Below, one piece after another: positions 51,034 to 61,162 of a stretch of DNA of 64,000 nucleotides. The first letter of the stretch is position 1; the number at the start of each line of letters is the position of its first letter. The notes beneath the pieces were generated by a model. That model made no database searches. It saw only the letters and a list, made by a program, of their open reading frames with translations, and was not told the DNA's origin. Position numbers and translations under genes: made by a program. This stretch comes from Candidatus Thiodiazotropha sp. LNASS1 (GTDB lineage Bacteria > Pseudomonadota > Gammaproteobacteria > Chromatiales > Chromatiaceae). The stretch is taken from contig NZ_OZ156465.1 of the NCBI RefSeq assembly GCF_964212655.1, forward strand, positions 2,294,001-2,358,000. Direction: 5' to 3'.

Positions 51034-54000
51034 TCAGTCCTGTTCCAGTTCTATGTTGATGCCCAGCGAACGGATCTCTTTGACCAGTACGTTGAACGAC
51101 TCGGGCATCCCGGCTTCCATCTGATGGTTACCATCCACAATGTTCTTGTACATACGGGTACGGCCGTTGACGTCGTCCGACTTGACGGTGAGCATCTCCT
51201 GCAAGGTATAGGCAGCACCATAGGCCTCCAGTGCCCACACCTCCATCTCACCGAATCGCTGGCCTCCAAACTGTGCCTTACCGCCCAAGGGCTGCTGGGT
51301 TACCAGGCTGTAGGGACCGGTGGAGCGTGCATGCATCTTATCGTCGACCAGGTGATTCAGCTTCAACATGTACATATAGCCAACCGTTACCTCGCGTTCA
51401 AACGGGTCTCCGGTTCGGCCGTCGAAAAGCTTGCATTGACCGCTCTCCGGCAATCCTGCCAGTTCCAGCATATGCTTGACTTCTGATTCGTGGGCGCCAT
51501 CGAACACCGGCGTTGCCATCGGCACACCTTGTCTGAGGTTTTGACACATTGCCACCACTTCATCATCGTTCAATGACTTGATATCCTCGGATTTGCCACT
51601 GGTGTTATAGACCTTCTCGAGAAACTTACGCAGTTCCACGATCTTGCCCTGGGCATCCAACAGAGCGCCTATCTGACGCCCTACACCCTTGGCTGCAAAA
51701 CCGAGATGGGTCTCGAGCACCTGCCCCACATTCATTCGAGAGGGTACGCCAAGGGGGTTGAGCACGATATCCACCGGCTCGCCATTCTCATCGAACGGCA
51801 TGTCTTCGACAGGTACAATGGTAGAGATAACACCCTTGTTACCATGACGTCCGGCCATCTTGTCGCCCGGTTGTATACGACGCTTTACCGCCACATAGAC
51901 CTTGACCATTTTCAGTACTCCGGGGGCAAGATCATCCCCGGCGGTCAGTTTGCGTTTCTTCTCTTCGTATTTGTCACGGAAGAGTTCGCGCTGGGCCTTG
52001 ATCTGCTCGGCAATGGCCTCCAGTTGAGCGGCAGACTCCTCATTGCGCAGACGGATCTCCAACCATTTGTCACGCTCCATCTCGGTAAGATAGGCCTTGG
52101 TGACCTTGGCGCCGGCCTTGATCTGGTTGGGACCACCGTCGACCACTTTACTCATCAGCATCTTTTCGACACGCTGAAAGGTATCATCCTCCATGATGCG
52201 CAACTGATCATCGAGATCCTTGCGCACGCGATCCAGCTCCACCTGTTCTATCTGCAGCGCCCGGGCGTCCTTCTCGACACCGTCACGGGTAAAGACCTGG
52301 ACATCGATGACGGTTCCGACCATTCCGGAAGAGACACGCAGCGAGGTATCTTTTACATCAGACGCCTTCTCGCCGAAGATTGCCCGTAACAGCTTCTCTT
52401 CCGGCGTCAGTTGCGATTCACCTTTGGGCGTCACCTTACCGACCAGGATATCCCCTTCACGCACCTCTGCGCCGATATAGACAATACCTGATTCATCCAG
52501 TTTCGAGAGTGCCGCTTCACCCACATTCGGGATATCGCCGGTGATCTCTTCAGGACCGAGTTTGGTATCACGGGCCATACAGGTCATCTCTTCAATATGG
52601 ATCGAGGTAAAACGATCCTCCTGTACGACACGCTCCGAGATCAGGATCGAATCCTCGAAGTTGTAGCCATTCCAAGGCATGAAGGCGACCCGTAAATTTT
52701 GACCCAGCGCCAATTCACCCATATCGGTGGACGGACCATCGGCCAATACATCACCCCGGGCAATCACATCACCAACATTCACCAAAGGCCGTTGGTTGAT
52801 GCAGGTATTCTGATTTGAGCGGGTGTATTTGGTCAGGTTGTAGATATCGACACCCGGCTCTCCCGCCTCGGTCTCATCGTCGTTGACCCGCACCACGATG
52901 CGCGCCGCATCAACCGATTCGATTTCACCGCCGCGTTTGGCAACCACGGTAACACCGGAGTCGACCGCCACCACACGTTCGATGCCGGTACCTACCAGGG
53001 GCTTTTCAGCGCGAAGAACTGGCACAGCCTGGCGCTGCATGTTCGAACCCATCAGCGCCCGGTTGGCGTCATCATGCTCCAGGAAAGGTATCAACGAAGC
53101 CGCAACAGAGACAATCTGCTTGGGAGAGACGTCGATATATTGCACCTTGTCCGGGCTGGAAAGGGTGAACTCATTCTGGAAACGGGAGGAGACCAGCTCA
53201 TCCGTCAATATGCCCTTGGCATCGATCGAGGCATTGGCCTGCGCGATGACGAAGCGTCCCTCCTCGATTGCGGAGAGGTAGTCGATCTGATCGGTCACCC
53301 TGCTGTCCACCACCTTGCGGTAGGGAGTCTCCAGGAATCCGTATTTATTGGTGCGCGCATAGACCGCTAACGAGTTGATCAAACCGATGTTGGGTCCTTC
53401 AGGCGTTTCGATGGGGCAAACACGACCGTAATGCGTGGGATGCACATCGCGCACCTCAAAACCGGCCCGTTCCCGCGCCAGACCACCGGGACCGAGGGCA
53501 GAAACACGCCGCTTGTGGGTCACCTCGGACAGGGGGTTGTTCTGATCCATGAACTGGGACAGCTGGCTGGAGCCGAAAAACTCCTTAATCGCGGCCGAGA
53601 CCGGTTTGGCGTTGATCATCTCCTGGGGCATCAGGCCTTCGGACTCAGCCTGAGTCAAACGCTCTTTCACCGCCCGTTCGACGCGTACCAGCCCGACACG
53701 GAACTGATTCTCGGCCATCTCGCCGACACAGCGTATGCGACGGTTACCCAGGTGATCGATATCGTCCACCACTCCATTGCCGTCACGTATATTGATCAGC
53801 TCTTTCAGGACGTCGATGATGTCCTCTTTCGACAACACGCCTTCCCCGACTTCATCCTCTCGGCTCAGACGGCGGTTGAATTTCATTCGGCCAACAGCTG
53901 ACAGATCGTAACGGTCCGAAGTAAAAAAGAGGTTGTTGAACAGGTTCTGCGCGGCCTCTTTGGTCGGCGGCTCACCGGGACGCATCATGCGATAGATTTC

Positions 54001-55110
54001 AACCTGGGCTTCCAGCTCATTGGTGGTCGGATCGATGCGCAGGGTATCGGAAATGAAGGCCCCGTGATCAAGGTCATTGGTGAACAGCGTGTTCAGCTTC
54101 TTCACCCCATTCTCGACCAGACTCTCAAACAGCTCATCTGTGATCTCGGTATTGGCTTCAGCAATCAGCTCACCCGTCCCCTTATCGACGACGTTGTGCG
54201 CCAACACCTTGCCGTAAACGAAATCACGCGGCACATCCAGCTTTTTCACACCGGCCTTTTCAAGGTCGCGTATGTGACGTGCGGTAATACGCCTACCGGC
54301 CTCGACTATGACCTTGCTGCTTACCTTGATATCGAAGCTGACGGTCTCGCCACGCAAACGCTCCGGTACCAGATCCACTTTCAGGGTCTTTTTGGTGAGG
54401 CTGAAGGTGTCGGTCTCGAAGAACATCTCGAGGATCTGTTCCGCATCGTAACCCAGCGCGCGCAACAGAATAGTCGCGGGCAGTTTGCGCCGGCGATCGA
54501 TACGCACGAAAACATTGTCCTTTGGATCGAATTCGAAATCGAGCCAGGATCCGCGATAGGGAATAACCCGGGCAGAAAAGAGCAGTTTGCCGGAGGAGTG
54601 GGTCTTTCCGCGATCGTGGTCGAAGAAGACACCGGGAGAGCGGTGCAACTGTGACACGATGACCCGCTCAGTGCCATTGATGACAAAGGTACCGGTGTCG
54701 GTCATCAGGGGAAGTTCTCCCATATAGACTTCCTGCTCACGGATATCCTTGACAACCTTGGAGCCTGCAGGCGCCTCTTTATCGTAGATAACCAGACGCA
54801 CCAGCACACGCAGGGGTGCCGCATAGGTGGTTCCTCGCAGTTGGCACTCCCGGACATCGAATACGGGTTCACCAAGCTTGTAGTTAACATATTCGAGCAC
54901 TGCGTTACCCGAATAGCTGGTAATCGGCATTACCGACTTGAACGCCGCATGCAATCCGATGTCCTGTCGCTCCTCGGGCGGAACCCCATCCTGTAAGAAC
55001 CCGCGATAGGAATCGATCTGGGTGGCTAAAAGAAACGGTACATCCAGGATGCTGGGTCGTTTACCGAAGTCTTTGCGGATACGCTTTTTTTCGGTGAAAG
55101 AATAGGCCAT
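51034..55110 (-). CDS. rpoB: RNA polymerase beta subunit
   Basis: A 1358-residue catalytic subunit (E. coli 1342). The family start [20 protein letters not shown] fixes the ATG, and GAGG lies 9 nt upstream. A further in-frame ATG 18 codons earlier lacks a ribosome site. The rifampicin region reads [20 protein letters not shown] and then [11 protein letters not shown], all wild-type residues. The C-terminal [20 protein letters not shown] is invariant. A leader with an attenuator separates it from rplL. Confidence 0.99.
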   Translation of the reverse strand: MAYSFTEKKRIRKDFGKRPSILDVPFLLATQIDSYRGFLQDGVPPEERQDIGLHAAFKSVMPITSYSGNAVLEYVNYKLGEPVFDVRECQLRGTTYAAPLRVLVRLVIYDKEAPAGSKVVKDIREQEVYMGELPLMTDTGTFVINGTERVIVSQLHRSPGVFFDHDRGKTHSSGKLLFSARVIPYRGSWLDFEFDPKDNVFVRIDRRRKLPATILLRALGYDAEQILEMFFETDTFSLTKKTLKVDLVPERLRGETVSFDIKVSSKVIVEAGRRITARHIRDLEKAGVKKLDVPRDFVYGKVLAHNVVDKGTGELIAEANTEITDELFESLVENGVKKLNTLFTNDLDHGAFISDTLRIDPTTNELEAQVEIYRMMRPGEPPTKEAAQNLFNNLFFTSDRYDLSAVGRMKFNRRLSREDEVGEGVLSKEDIIDVLKELINIRDGNGVVDDIDHLGNRRIRCVGEMAENQFRVGLVRVERAVKERLTQAESEGLMPQEMINAKPVSAAIKEFFGSSQLSQFMDQNNPLSEVTHKRRVSALGPGGLARERAGFEVRDVHPTHYGRVCPIETPEGPNIGLINSLAVYARTNKYGFLETPYRKVVDSRVTDQIDYLSAIEEGRFVIAQANASIDAKGILTDELVSSRFQNEFTLSSPDKVQYIDVSPKQIVSVAASLIPFLEHDDANRALMGSNMQRQAVPVLRAEKPLVGTGIERVVAVDSGVTVVAKRGGEIESVDAARIVVRVNDDETEAGEPGVDIYNLTKYTRSNQNTCINQRPLVNVGDVIARGDVLADGPSTDMGELALGQNLRVAFMPWNGYNFEDSILISERVVQEDRFTSIHIEEMTCMARDTKLGPEEITGDIPNVGEAALSKLDESGIVYIGAEVREGDILVGKVTPKGESQLTPEEKLLRAIFGEKASDVKDTSLRVSSGMVGTVIDVQVFTRDGVEKDARALQIEQVELDRVRKDLDDQLRIMEDDTFQRVEKMLMSKVVDGGPNQIKAGAKVTKAYLTEMERDKWLEIRLRNEESAAQLEAIAEQIKAQRELFRDKYEEKKRKLTAGDDLAPGVLKMVKVYVAVKRRIQPGDKMAGRHGNKGVISTIVPVEDMPFDENGEPVDIVLNPLGVPSRMNVGQVLETHLGFAAKGVGRQIGALLDAQGKIVELRKFLEKVYNTSGKSEDIKSLNDDEVVAMCQNLRQGVPMATPVFDGAHESEVKHMLELAGLPESGQCKLFDGRTGDPFEREVTVGYMYMLKLNHLVDDKMHARSTGPYSLVTQQPLGGKAQFGGQRFGEMEVWALEAYGAAYTLQEMLTVKSDDVNGRTRMYKNIVDGNHQMEAGMPESFNVLVKEIRSLGINIELEQD

Positions 55111-55285
55111 GCTGCCGTCCCTCAGTGTCAAAGGCTTGGTGATTGCGAAGTCAAAATCCGACATCCAGCCGGCTGATGATCAACGCCTATATAATCTAAA
55201 TACCTGAATCGTAATCGGTTCAGTTCTACAAGGGGCAATCAATACCATTTCATAGGGATTGGTAAACACCCTTGTGACAAGCGGG

Positions 55286-55313
55286 AAAAGGCCGGCGGCT
55301 TACGCCACCAGCC
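55286..55313 (-). terminator. rplL-rpoB attenuator
   Basis: In the 241-bp gap after rplL, the minus strand forms a 10-bp stem GGCTGGTGGC / GCCGCCGGCC (two G-U pairs) with loop GTAA, followed by TTTT. It lies 39 bp after the rplL stop. This matches the position of the partial terminator that lowers rpoBC expression relative to rplJL in E. coli. Confidence 0.75.
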
Positions 55314-55351
55314 CCAACCGCACCTGCCTGCAGACGATCGAGACGAGAATC

Positions 55352-55732
55352 TTATTTGATCTCGACTTTGGCGCCCGCCTCTTCCAACTGCTTTTTGGCC
55401 TCTTCAGCCTCTTCCTTGCTGATACCTTCCTTCAGCGTGGACGGTGCGCCTTCAACCGCCTCCTTCGCCTCTTTAAGGCCCAGACCGGTCATACCGCGAA
55501 CAGCCTTGATGACGGCAATCTTGTTGCCGCCGATCTCAGCCAATACCACGTCGAACTCGGTCTTCTCTTCTGCAGCGGCTTCACCGCCGCCTGCTGCCGC
55601 TACCGGCGCAGCAGCCACAGCCGCAGCCGCGGATACGCCAAATTTCTCTTCCATTGCCTCGATCAAAGCAACCACGTCCATGACGGACATCTCGGCGATC
55701 GCATCGAGGATCTCTTCTTTAGAAACAGCCAT
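55352..55732 (-). CDS. rplL: 50S ribosomal protein L7/L12
   Basis: A 126-residue stalk protein (E. coli 121) that recruits translation GTPases. An N-terminal dimerisation domain (1-35) is followed by an Ala/Glu-rich hinge [20 protein letters not shown] (about 36-60). The C-terminal domain has [20 protein letters not shown] and [20 protein letters not shown]. It is 55 bp after rplJ. The hinge is slightly longer than in E. coli. Confidence 0.99.
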   Translation of the reverse strand: MAVSKEEILDAIAEMSVMDVVALIEAMEEKFGVSAAAAVAAAPVAAAGGGEAAAEEKTEFDVVLAEIGGNKIAVIKAVRGMTGLGLKEAKEAVEGAPSTLKEGISKEEAEEAKKQLEEAGAKVEIK

Positions 55733-55787
55733 TATTGAACTCCTGAAAAAATGTTTTGCACGTTGATGTGTAATAAGTTAAAGCCGA

Positions 55788-56315
55788 TCAGGCCGCCTCT
55801 TTGGCGTCCTTGATCGCAGCCACAGTCCGGACCAGCTTGCCAGGCACTTCGTTCAGCGTACGAGTCAGCTTCTCCACCGGCGCCTTCATGACAGCCATCA
55901 GCATGCTGATAGCCTGATCATAGGTCGGCATCTTGGCCAGTGCATCGATATCACCGGGTGCAAGCATCTTGCCGCCGATGGATACCAGTTTGACCTCGAG
56001 AAGTTTGTGCTCTTTGGCAAAGTCCTTAATGACGCGTGCTGCAGAACCCGGATCCTCCTGGGAGAAGGCGAGGAGCAGAGGCCCCGTCATACCTTCCTGC
56101 ATACAGGCAAAATCGGTGTCCTCGAGAGCGCGCTTGGCGAGAGTGTTTCTCACCACCCGCATATAGACACCGCTATTGCGCGCTTCACGTCGCAGTAGGG
56201 TCATCTCATCAACCGTCAGCCCCCGATATTCAGCGGCTATAGCTGACAATGCGCTGTTCGCTACGTCATTGACTTCGGCAACGATGGCTTTCTTTTGCTC
56301 AAGATTAAGTGGCAA
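55788..56315 (-). CDS. rplJ: 50S ribosomal protein L10
   Basis: A 175-residue stalk-base protein (E. coli 165) that binds L12 dimers through its C-terminal helix. It starts MPLNLEQKKAIVAEVNDVAN and has SALSAIAAEYRGLTVDEMTL and VRNTLAKRALEDTDFACMQE. AGGAGG lies upstream of the ATG. In E. coli the L10-L12 complex represses its own mRNA leader, and a matching leader lies upstream here. Confidence 0.98.
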   Translation of the reverse strand: MPLNLEQKKAIVAEVNDVANSALSAIAAEYRGLTVDEMTLLRREARNSGVYMRVVRNTLAKRALEDTDFACMQEGMTGPLLLAFSQEDPGSAARVIKDFAKEHKLLEVKLVSIGGKMLAPGDIDALAKMPTYDQAISMLMAVMKAPVEKLTRTLNEVPGKLVRTVAAIKDAKEAA

Positions 56316-56399
56316 AGTCGTTACCTCCTGATAATGGGGAAAATCTCATTCCCATATACATACATGGCACCTTCGGCACCACAACCACACGCACACCAT

Positions 56400-56490
56400 C
56401 ATCAGGATATTCCTGATTGGGGGCGCCCCGTCTGCGCAGGCGGTAATTAAGCATGCCGATTCATGCACCTGCGGTCTTTGACAGCACCGG
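56400..56490 (-). ncRNA. ribosomal protein L10 leader RNA
   Basis: The 249-bp gap before rplJ contains, on the minus strand, AGACCGCAGGTG followed about 30 nt later by GCCTGCGCAGACGG. These elements closely resemble the L10-binding leader of the E. coli rplJL transcript and can pair through GCAGG/CCTGC. A further perfect hairpin ATCAGG-AATAT-CCTGAT follows (56401-56417). The leader should bind L10-L12 and repress rplJ translation. The boundaries are approximate. Confidence 0.75.
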
Positions 56491-56564
56491 CCAGGCCGGT
56501 ACCCCAAAGTTCCAGATTGCTGCAAGGTACTCTGTGCAAGATGCCTGGCAGCGTAAAATTTCTA

Positions 56565-57260
56565 TCAAACGGCAAGAGATGCCTGATCCAGCGTCAATCC
56601 AGGCCCCATGGTTGTGGAGACTGTCACTTTTTTCAGATAGACGCCCTTTGCCGAGCTCGGTTTTGCCTTCACCAACGCAGTCAGCAGAGACTCCAGGTTC
56701 TCCTTCAACTTCTGCGGTTCGAAATCAGCCTTGCCGATCGAACAGTGAATAATGCCCGCCTTATCGGTACGGTAACGCACCTGTCCGGCCTTGGCATTCT
56801 GCACCGCCTCAGCCACATTGGGTGTAACGGTACCGACCTTGGGGTTCGGCATCAGGCCACGAGGACCCAGGATCTGTCCCAACTTCCCGACCACGCGCAT
56901 CGCATCCGGTGAGGCAATCACCACATCAAAATCCAGATTTCCGCCCTTGATCTCATCGGCAAGGTCTTCGAAGCCGATCTTGTCGGCGCCCGCCTCTTTG
57001 GCGGCATCAGCATTTGCACCCTGTGCAAATACGGCAACCCTCACTGTCTTACCAGTGCCGTGAGGCAGCACCGAGGCGCCACGTACGACCTGATCGGATT
57101 TGCGCGCATCGACACCCAGGTTGACGCTGACATCCACGGATTCACTGAATTTCACCGTCGATAGCTCATTCAATAGACCGAAAGCCTCTTCTGCCGGATA
57201 GAGCTTACCGGCCTCGAGTTTTTCCCGGATCGCCTTGGCCCGTTTCGTCATCTTAGCCAT
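56565..57260 (-). CDS. rplA: 50S ribosomal protein L1
   Basis: A 231-residue L1-stalk protein (E. coli 234) that releases E-site tRNA. It has [40 protein letters not shown] near residue 67, and [20 protein letters not shown] near residue 122, which is the rRNA-binding signature. L1 represses rplKA translation in E. coli. Only 3 bp separate it from rplK. Confidence 0.99.
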   Translation of the reverse strand: MAKMTKRAKAIREKLEAGKLYPAEEAFGLLNELSTVKFSESVDVSVNLGVDARKSDQVVRGASVLPHGTGKTVRVAVFAQGANADAAKEAGADKIGFEDLADEIKGGNLDFDVVIASPDAMRVVGKLGQILGPRGLMPNPKVGTVTPNVAEAVQNAKAGQVRYRTDKAGIIHCSIGKADFEPQKLKENLESLLTALVKAKPSSAKGVYLKKVTVSTTMGPGLTLDQASLAV

Positions 57261-57263
57261 GAT

Positions 57264-57698
57264 CTACTCCACCCCCTCAACATTGAGACCCATCTGCATG
57301 GCGCTGCCCGCAATGGTGCGAACCGCTGCATCCATATCCGCTGCAGTCAGGTCCGGCATCTTGGTTGTGGCAATCTCCTCAAGCTGCTGGCGGGTGACCG
57401 TGCCGACCTTGGTCGTGTTCGGGGTAGAGCTGCCTTTTTGCAGTCCCGCCGCCTTTTTCAGCAGAACAGCAGCTGGCGGCGTCTTGGTGATGAAACTGAA
57501 AGAGCGATCGTTGTAGACGGTAATCACCACGGGTATGGGCAACCCCTTCTCCACGCTCTGGGTCTTCGCATTGAAGGCCTTGCAGAACTCCATGATATTC
57601 ACACCGTGCTGACCCAGGGCGGGACCAACCGGCGGACTCGGATTCGCTTCACCAGCTTTCACTTGAAGCTTGATGTAAGCCATTATCTTCTTAGCCAT
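57264..57698 (-). CDS. rplK: 50S ribosomal protein L11
   Basis: A 144-residue protein at the GTPase centre (E. coli 142). [20 protein letters not shown] opens it, followed by [20 protein letters not shown] with the conserved prolines that contact thiostrepton-type antibiotics. The C-terminal domain binds 23S rRNA with [20 protein letters not shown]. It is 81 bp after nusG. Confidence 0.99.
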   Translation of the reverse strand: MAKKIMAYIKLQVKAGEANPSPPVGPALGQHGVNIMEFCKAFNAKTQSVEKGLPIPVVITVYNDRSFSFITKTPPAAVLLKKAAGLQKGSSTPNTTKVGTVTRQQLEEIATTKMPDLTAADMDAAVRTIAGSAMQMGLNVEGVE

Positions 57699-57779
57699 GT
57701 TTACCTCTATTTTGGGTGCAAACGCCTGGGACTCTCACCCAGGCTCCCCTATTTCACTATGAAAAATCTTTCAGGGTAA

Positions 57780-58313
57780 TCAGCCCTTCTCAACCTGGCC
57801 AAACTCCAGGTCCACCGGGGTTGAGCGACCGAAAATCAGTACGGATACCTTCAATCGGCTCTTGTCGTAGTCGACCTCCTCTACAACGCCTGTGAAATCG
57901 TTGAAGGGCCCATCGATAACACGTACCACTTCGCCGGGTTCGAACAGTACCTTTGGCCGGGGTTTTTCGACCCCCTCCTGTACCCGCTGCAAAATGGCAT
58001 TCGCCTCCTTTTCGGAGATTGGTGCCGGGCGGTCACCGGTACCGCCGATAAATCCCATAACTTTTGGTACATCCTTGACCAGATGCCAGGTATCGTCGGT
58101 CATCTCCATCTGTACCAGCACATAGCCGGGAAAAAATTTACGCTCACTTTTGCGCTGTTGGCCAGCACGCATCTCCACCACCTCTTCGGTAGGGACGAGA
58201 ATGTCGCCAAATTTATCCTGCATGCCATAACGTTCAATACGCTCCTTGAGTGAACGCTGGACCTGGGATTCAAAGCCGGAGTAGGCATGGACCACATACC
58301 AATGCATTGCCAT
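57780..58313 (-). CDS. nusG: transcription antitermination factor NusG
   Basis: A 177-residue elongation factor (E. coli 181) that couples RNA polymerase to the ribosome or Rho. The NGN domain has [20 protein letters not shown] and [20 protein letters not shown]. The KOW domain (about 125-177) has [20 protein letters not shown]. It is 9 bp after secE, the standard pairing. Confidence 0.99.
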   Translation of the reverse strand: MAMHWYVVHAYSGFESQVQRSLKERIERYGMQDKFGDILVPTEEVVEMRAGQQRKSERKFFPGYVLVQMEMTDDTWHLVKDVPKVMGFIGGTGDRPAPISEKEANAILQRVQEGVEKPRPKVLFEPGEVVRVIDGPFNDFTGVVEEVDYDKSRLKVSVLIFGRSTPVDLEFGQVEKG

Positions 58314-58322
58314 AACGTCTCC

Positions 58323-58697
58323 TTATCCAGTTCCGGTCAGCGCCTTGAGGATTGCGCTCAACATCATATCGAACAGCCAGAGTACGATACCCATGATCAG
58401 CACCATGACAAATACAATCAGGGTGGTCTGCATCGTCTCTTGACGACTTGGCCAAACCACCTTGCGCACCTCGACCTTGGAGGAGGAGGCAAACTCCCAT
58501 ACGGTACGGCCCACTGCCGTCGTATAGGCGATAAATGAGGCCACCCCTACCAGGGCCAGCAGACCCAAAACGCGTAAAAGTTGTGAATAGCTATCCAGGT
58601 AATAGAACCCGTAAATGCCGCTCACAATGATCCCCACCGCCAGCAGGAGCTTGACAGTATCGAGACTCGATGCCTCTACCTGGGACTTCGAATTCAT
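58323..58697 (-). CDS. secE: protein translocase subunit SecE
   Basis: A 124-residue inner-membrane clamp subunit of SecYEG, of the three-TM gammaproteobacterial type. TM helices lie at about 16-35, 40-60 and 95-118. The conserved amphipathic segment VEVRKVVWPSRQETMQTTLI precedes TM3. The ATG at MNSKSQVEAS is chosen because longer frames run into tRNA-Trp. It is 21 bp after the tRNA gene. Confidence 0.96.
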   Translation of the reverse strand: MNSKSQVEASSLDTVKLLLAVGIIVSGIYGFYYLDSYSQLLRVLGLLALVGVASFIAYTTAVGRTVWEFASSSKVEVRKVVWPSRQETMQTTLIVFVMVLIMGIVLWLFDMMLSAILKALTGTG

Positions 58698-58718
58698 AGT
58701 TCCGTATGCCGATATGTA

Positions 58719-58794
58719 TGGCAGGCCAAGAGGGAATCGAACCCCCAACCTGCGGTTTTGGAGACCGCTGCTCTACCAATTGAGCTATTGGCCT
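58719..58794 (-). tRNA. trnW: tRNA-Trp (CCA)
   Basis: A 76-nt cloverleaf with acceptor AGGCCAA pairing UUGGCCU, discriminator G and encoded CCA. The anticodon loop CTCCAAA reads CCA. The T-loop GTTCGATTC is normal. It lies between tufB and secE and is likely processed from a secE-nusG transcript. Confidence 0.97.
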
Positions 58795-58796
58795 TG

Positions 58797-58834
58797 AAAA
58801 AGTAAAAGCGGGGCGGGCCTTCGACCCACCCCGC
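58797..58834 (-). terminator. tufB terminator
   Basis: On the minus strand a 10-bp stem GCGGGGTGGG / CCCGCCCCGC (one G-U pair, 7-nt loop) is followed by TTTTACTTTTT, 18 bp after the tufB stop. The T tract ends only about 2 bp before the tRNA-Trp 5' end, leaving no space for a separate promoter downstream. Confidence 0.9.
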
Positions 58835-58852
58835 AGACATCAAATACCGAAT

Positions 58853-60043
<1,191 letters not shown>

Positions 60044-60108
60044 GAGTGCTCTCCAGGTTCTCTATTGTATAAAGATAAATTCGCGCGCTTCCGCACGCCG
60101 TCGTCAAA

Positions 60109-60184
60109 TGGAGCCCAGAAGCAGATTTGAACTGCCGACCTCACCCTTACCAAGGGTGTGCTCTACCAACTGAGCTATCTGGGC
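60109..60184 (-). tRNA. trnT: tRNA-Thr (GGT)
   Basis: A 76-nt cloverleaf. Acceptor GCCCAGA pairs with TCTGGGC, and the encoded end is TCCA. The anticodon loop TTGGTAA reads GGT. It lies 65 bp upstream of tufB and is probably cut from the tRNA-tufB primary transcript, as E. coli thrT is. Confidence 0.97.
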
Positions 60185-60302
60185 AAAATTCTCCGTACAA
60201 TCCCTTGCCACCCTCAGGGGCAAGCCCGCCGGGATCACAACGAGCGGCAGCACTGCAACCACAGCACTGCCGCTACCTGCACAATGAAGTACAGAATCAT
60301 AT

Positions 60303-60376
60303 TGGAGCGGGTGATGGGAATCGAACCCACGTATTCAGCTTGGAAGGCTGAAGTTCTACCATTGAACTACACCCGC
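60303..60376 (-). tRNA. trnG: tRNA-Gly (TCC)
   Basis: A 74-nt cloverleaf. Acceptor GCGGGTG pairs with CACCCGC, and the encoded end is TCCA. The anticodon loop CTTCCAA reads TCC. It is second in the tRNA-Tyr, Gly, Thr, tufB unit and corresponds to E. coli glyT. Confidence 0.97.
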
Positions 60377-60479
60377 GCAGCCAAGCGACGCTTCGCTCAC
60401 CACAACCGCTAACCCTAATTTTCTTAGCCGGAGGGGCCGGAGGTTGTTCACGGCCTCCTTTTTTTCCCTCTCCGTCAAT

Positions 60480-60632
60480 GCCTTGACGCATTGTTCGAAG
60501 CCGCTTCCAGCGCCTTCGTCGAACCTCTTATCGGTCCGCATCCTCCCCTTGAAAAATAGTCTGGAGGACACTTCGAGTCACCTGGTCAATACCGCCAATT
60601 TCCCGATTTCACCTGGTGGAGGGGGGAGGATT
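60480..60632 (-). repeat. tyrT-like direct repeat, distal copy
   Basis: Copy of a ~150-bp unit lying in the 427-bp gap between tRNA-Gly and tRNA-Tyr. From 60491 to 60632 it matches the proximal copy (offset 190 bp) with three mismatches in 142 bp. Read on the minus strand, it begins with 19 bp identical to the tRNA-Tyr 3' end (60614-60632) and continues into the spacer. It contains no complete tRNA and no credible ORF. Confidence 0.9.
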
Positions 60633-60670
60633 ACTCCAAGCCTTTGGCTTTCCGCCCTCCGGACCAACGC

Positions 60671-60822
60671 GCCTTGCGCGTTGTTCGAAGCCGCTTTCAG
60701 CGCCTTCGTCGAACCTCTTATCGGTCCGCATCCTCCCCCTGAAAAATAGTCTGGGGGACACTTCGAGTCACCTGGTCAATACCGCCAATTTCCCGATTTC
60801 ACCTGGTGGAGGGGGGAGGATT
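60671..60822 (-). repeat. tyrT-like direct repeat, proximal copy
   Basis: This copy begins inside the tRNA-Tyr gene, with its 3' 19 bp at 60804-60822, and runs downstream on the minus strand. With the distal copy it forms a tandem array with a 190-bp period, separated by 38 bp of unmatched sequence. Frames through it translate to proline- and arginine-rich nonsense. Confidence 0.9.
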
Positions 60823-60888
60823 CGAACCTCCGAAGGCGGAGCCGTCAGATTTACAGTCTGATCCCTTTGGCCACTCGGGAACCCCTCC
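60804..60888 (-). tRNA. trnY: tRNA-Tyr (GTA)
   Basis: An 85-nt class II cloverleaf with a long variable arm. Acceptor GGAGGGG pairs with CCCCTCC, then A and encoded CCA. The anticodon loop reads GTA (GACTGTAAATC). It is the first gene of the tRNA-tufB unit, with a promoter just upstream. Its 3' end is the origin of the downstream direct repeat. Confidence 0.97.
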
Positions 60889-60896
60889 AAGCGAGA

Positions 60897-60932
60897 GCCG
60901 GGCATTCTGACGCCTAGACCGAGCAAAGTCAA
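60897..60932 (-). promoter_or_regulatory. tRNA-Tyr operon promoter
   Basis: On the minus strand TTGACT (60932-60927) is followed by 17 bp and CAGAAT (60909-60904), and then a GC-rich discriminator GCCCGGC. The expected start point is 8-10 bp before the tRNA. A GC-rich discriminator is typical of stable-RNA promoters repressed by ppGpp. Confidence 0.7.
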
Positions 60933-61162
60933 TACAACATTCCAAACAATTTTTTGTCTATTGCATAGGCCCGATATGGCGTGACCATTATCGATATTGA
61001 TAGATCCTCGTTACGGGATTGCAGCTGGGCATCCGGCGTGGCAATCGCAGCCTGCCTGCTTGATGCACTTCAAACTACGGTTTGACGACACAGGCATAAG
61101 GCGCCGGAAGCGCGAGAGAACACTTGCAGTGAGCGCGAATTACCTTTATTACTACTAAACAT

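Noticed and set aside
51706-52389. 227-codon plus-strand frame opposite rpoB
   Set aside because: Shadow frame with no start context.
60444-60861. Plus-strand frames across the tRNA-Tyr repeats
   Set aside because: They arise from the duplicated spacer and translate tRNA sequence. They are proline- and arginine-rich and not protein-like.
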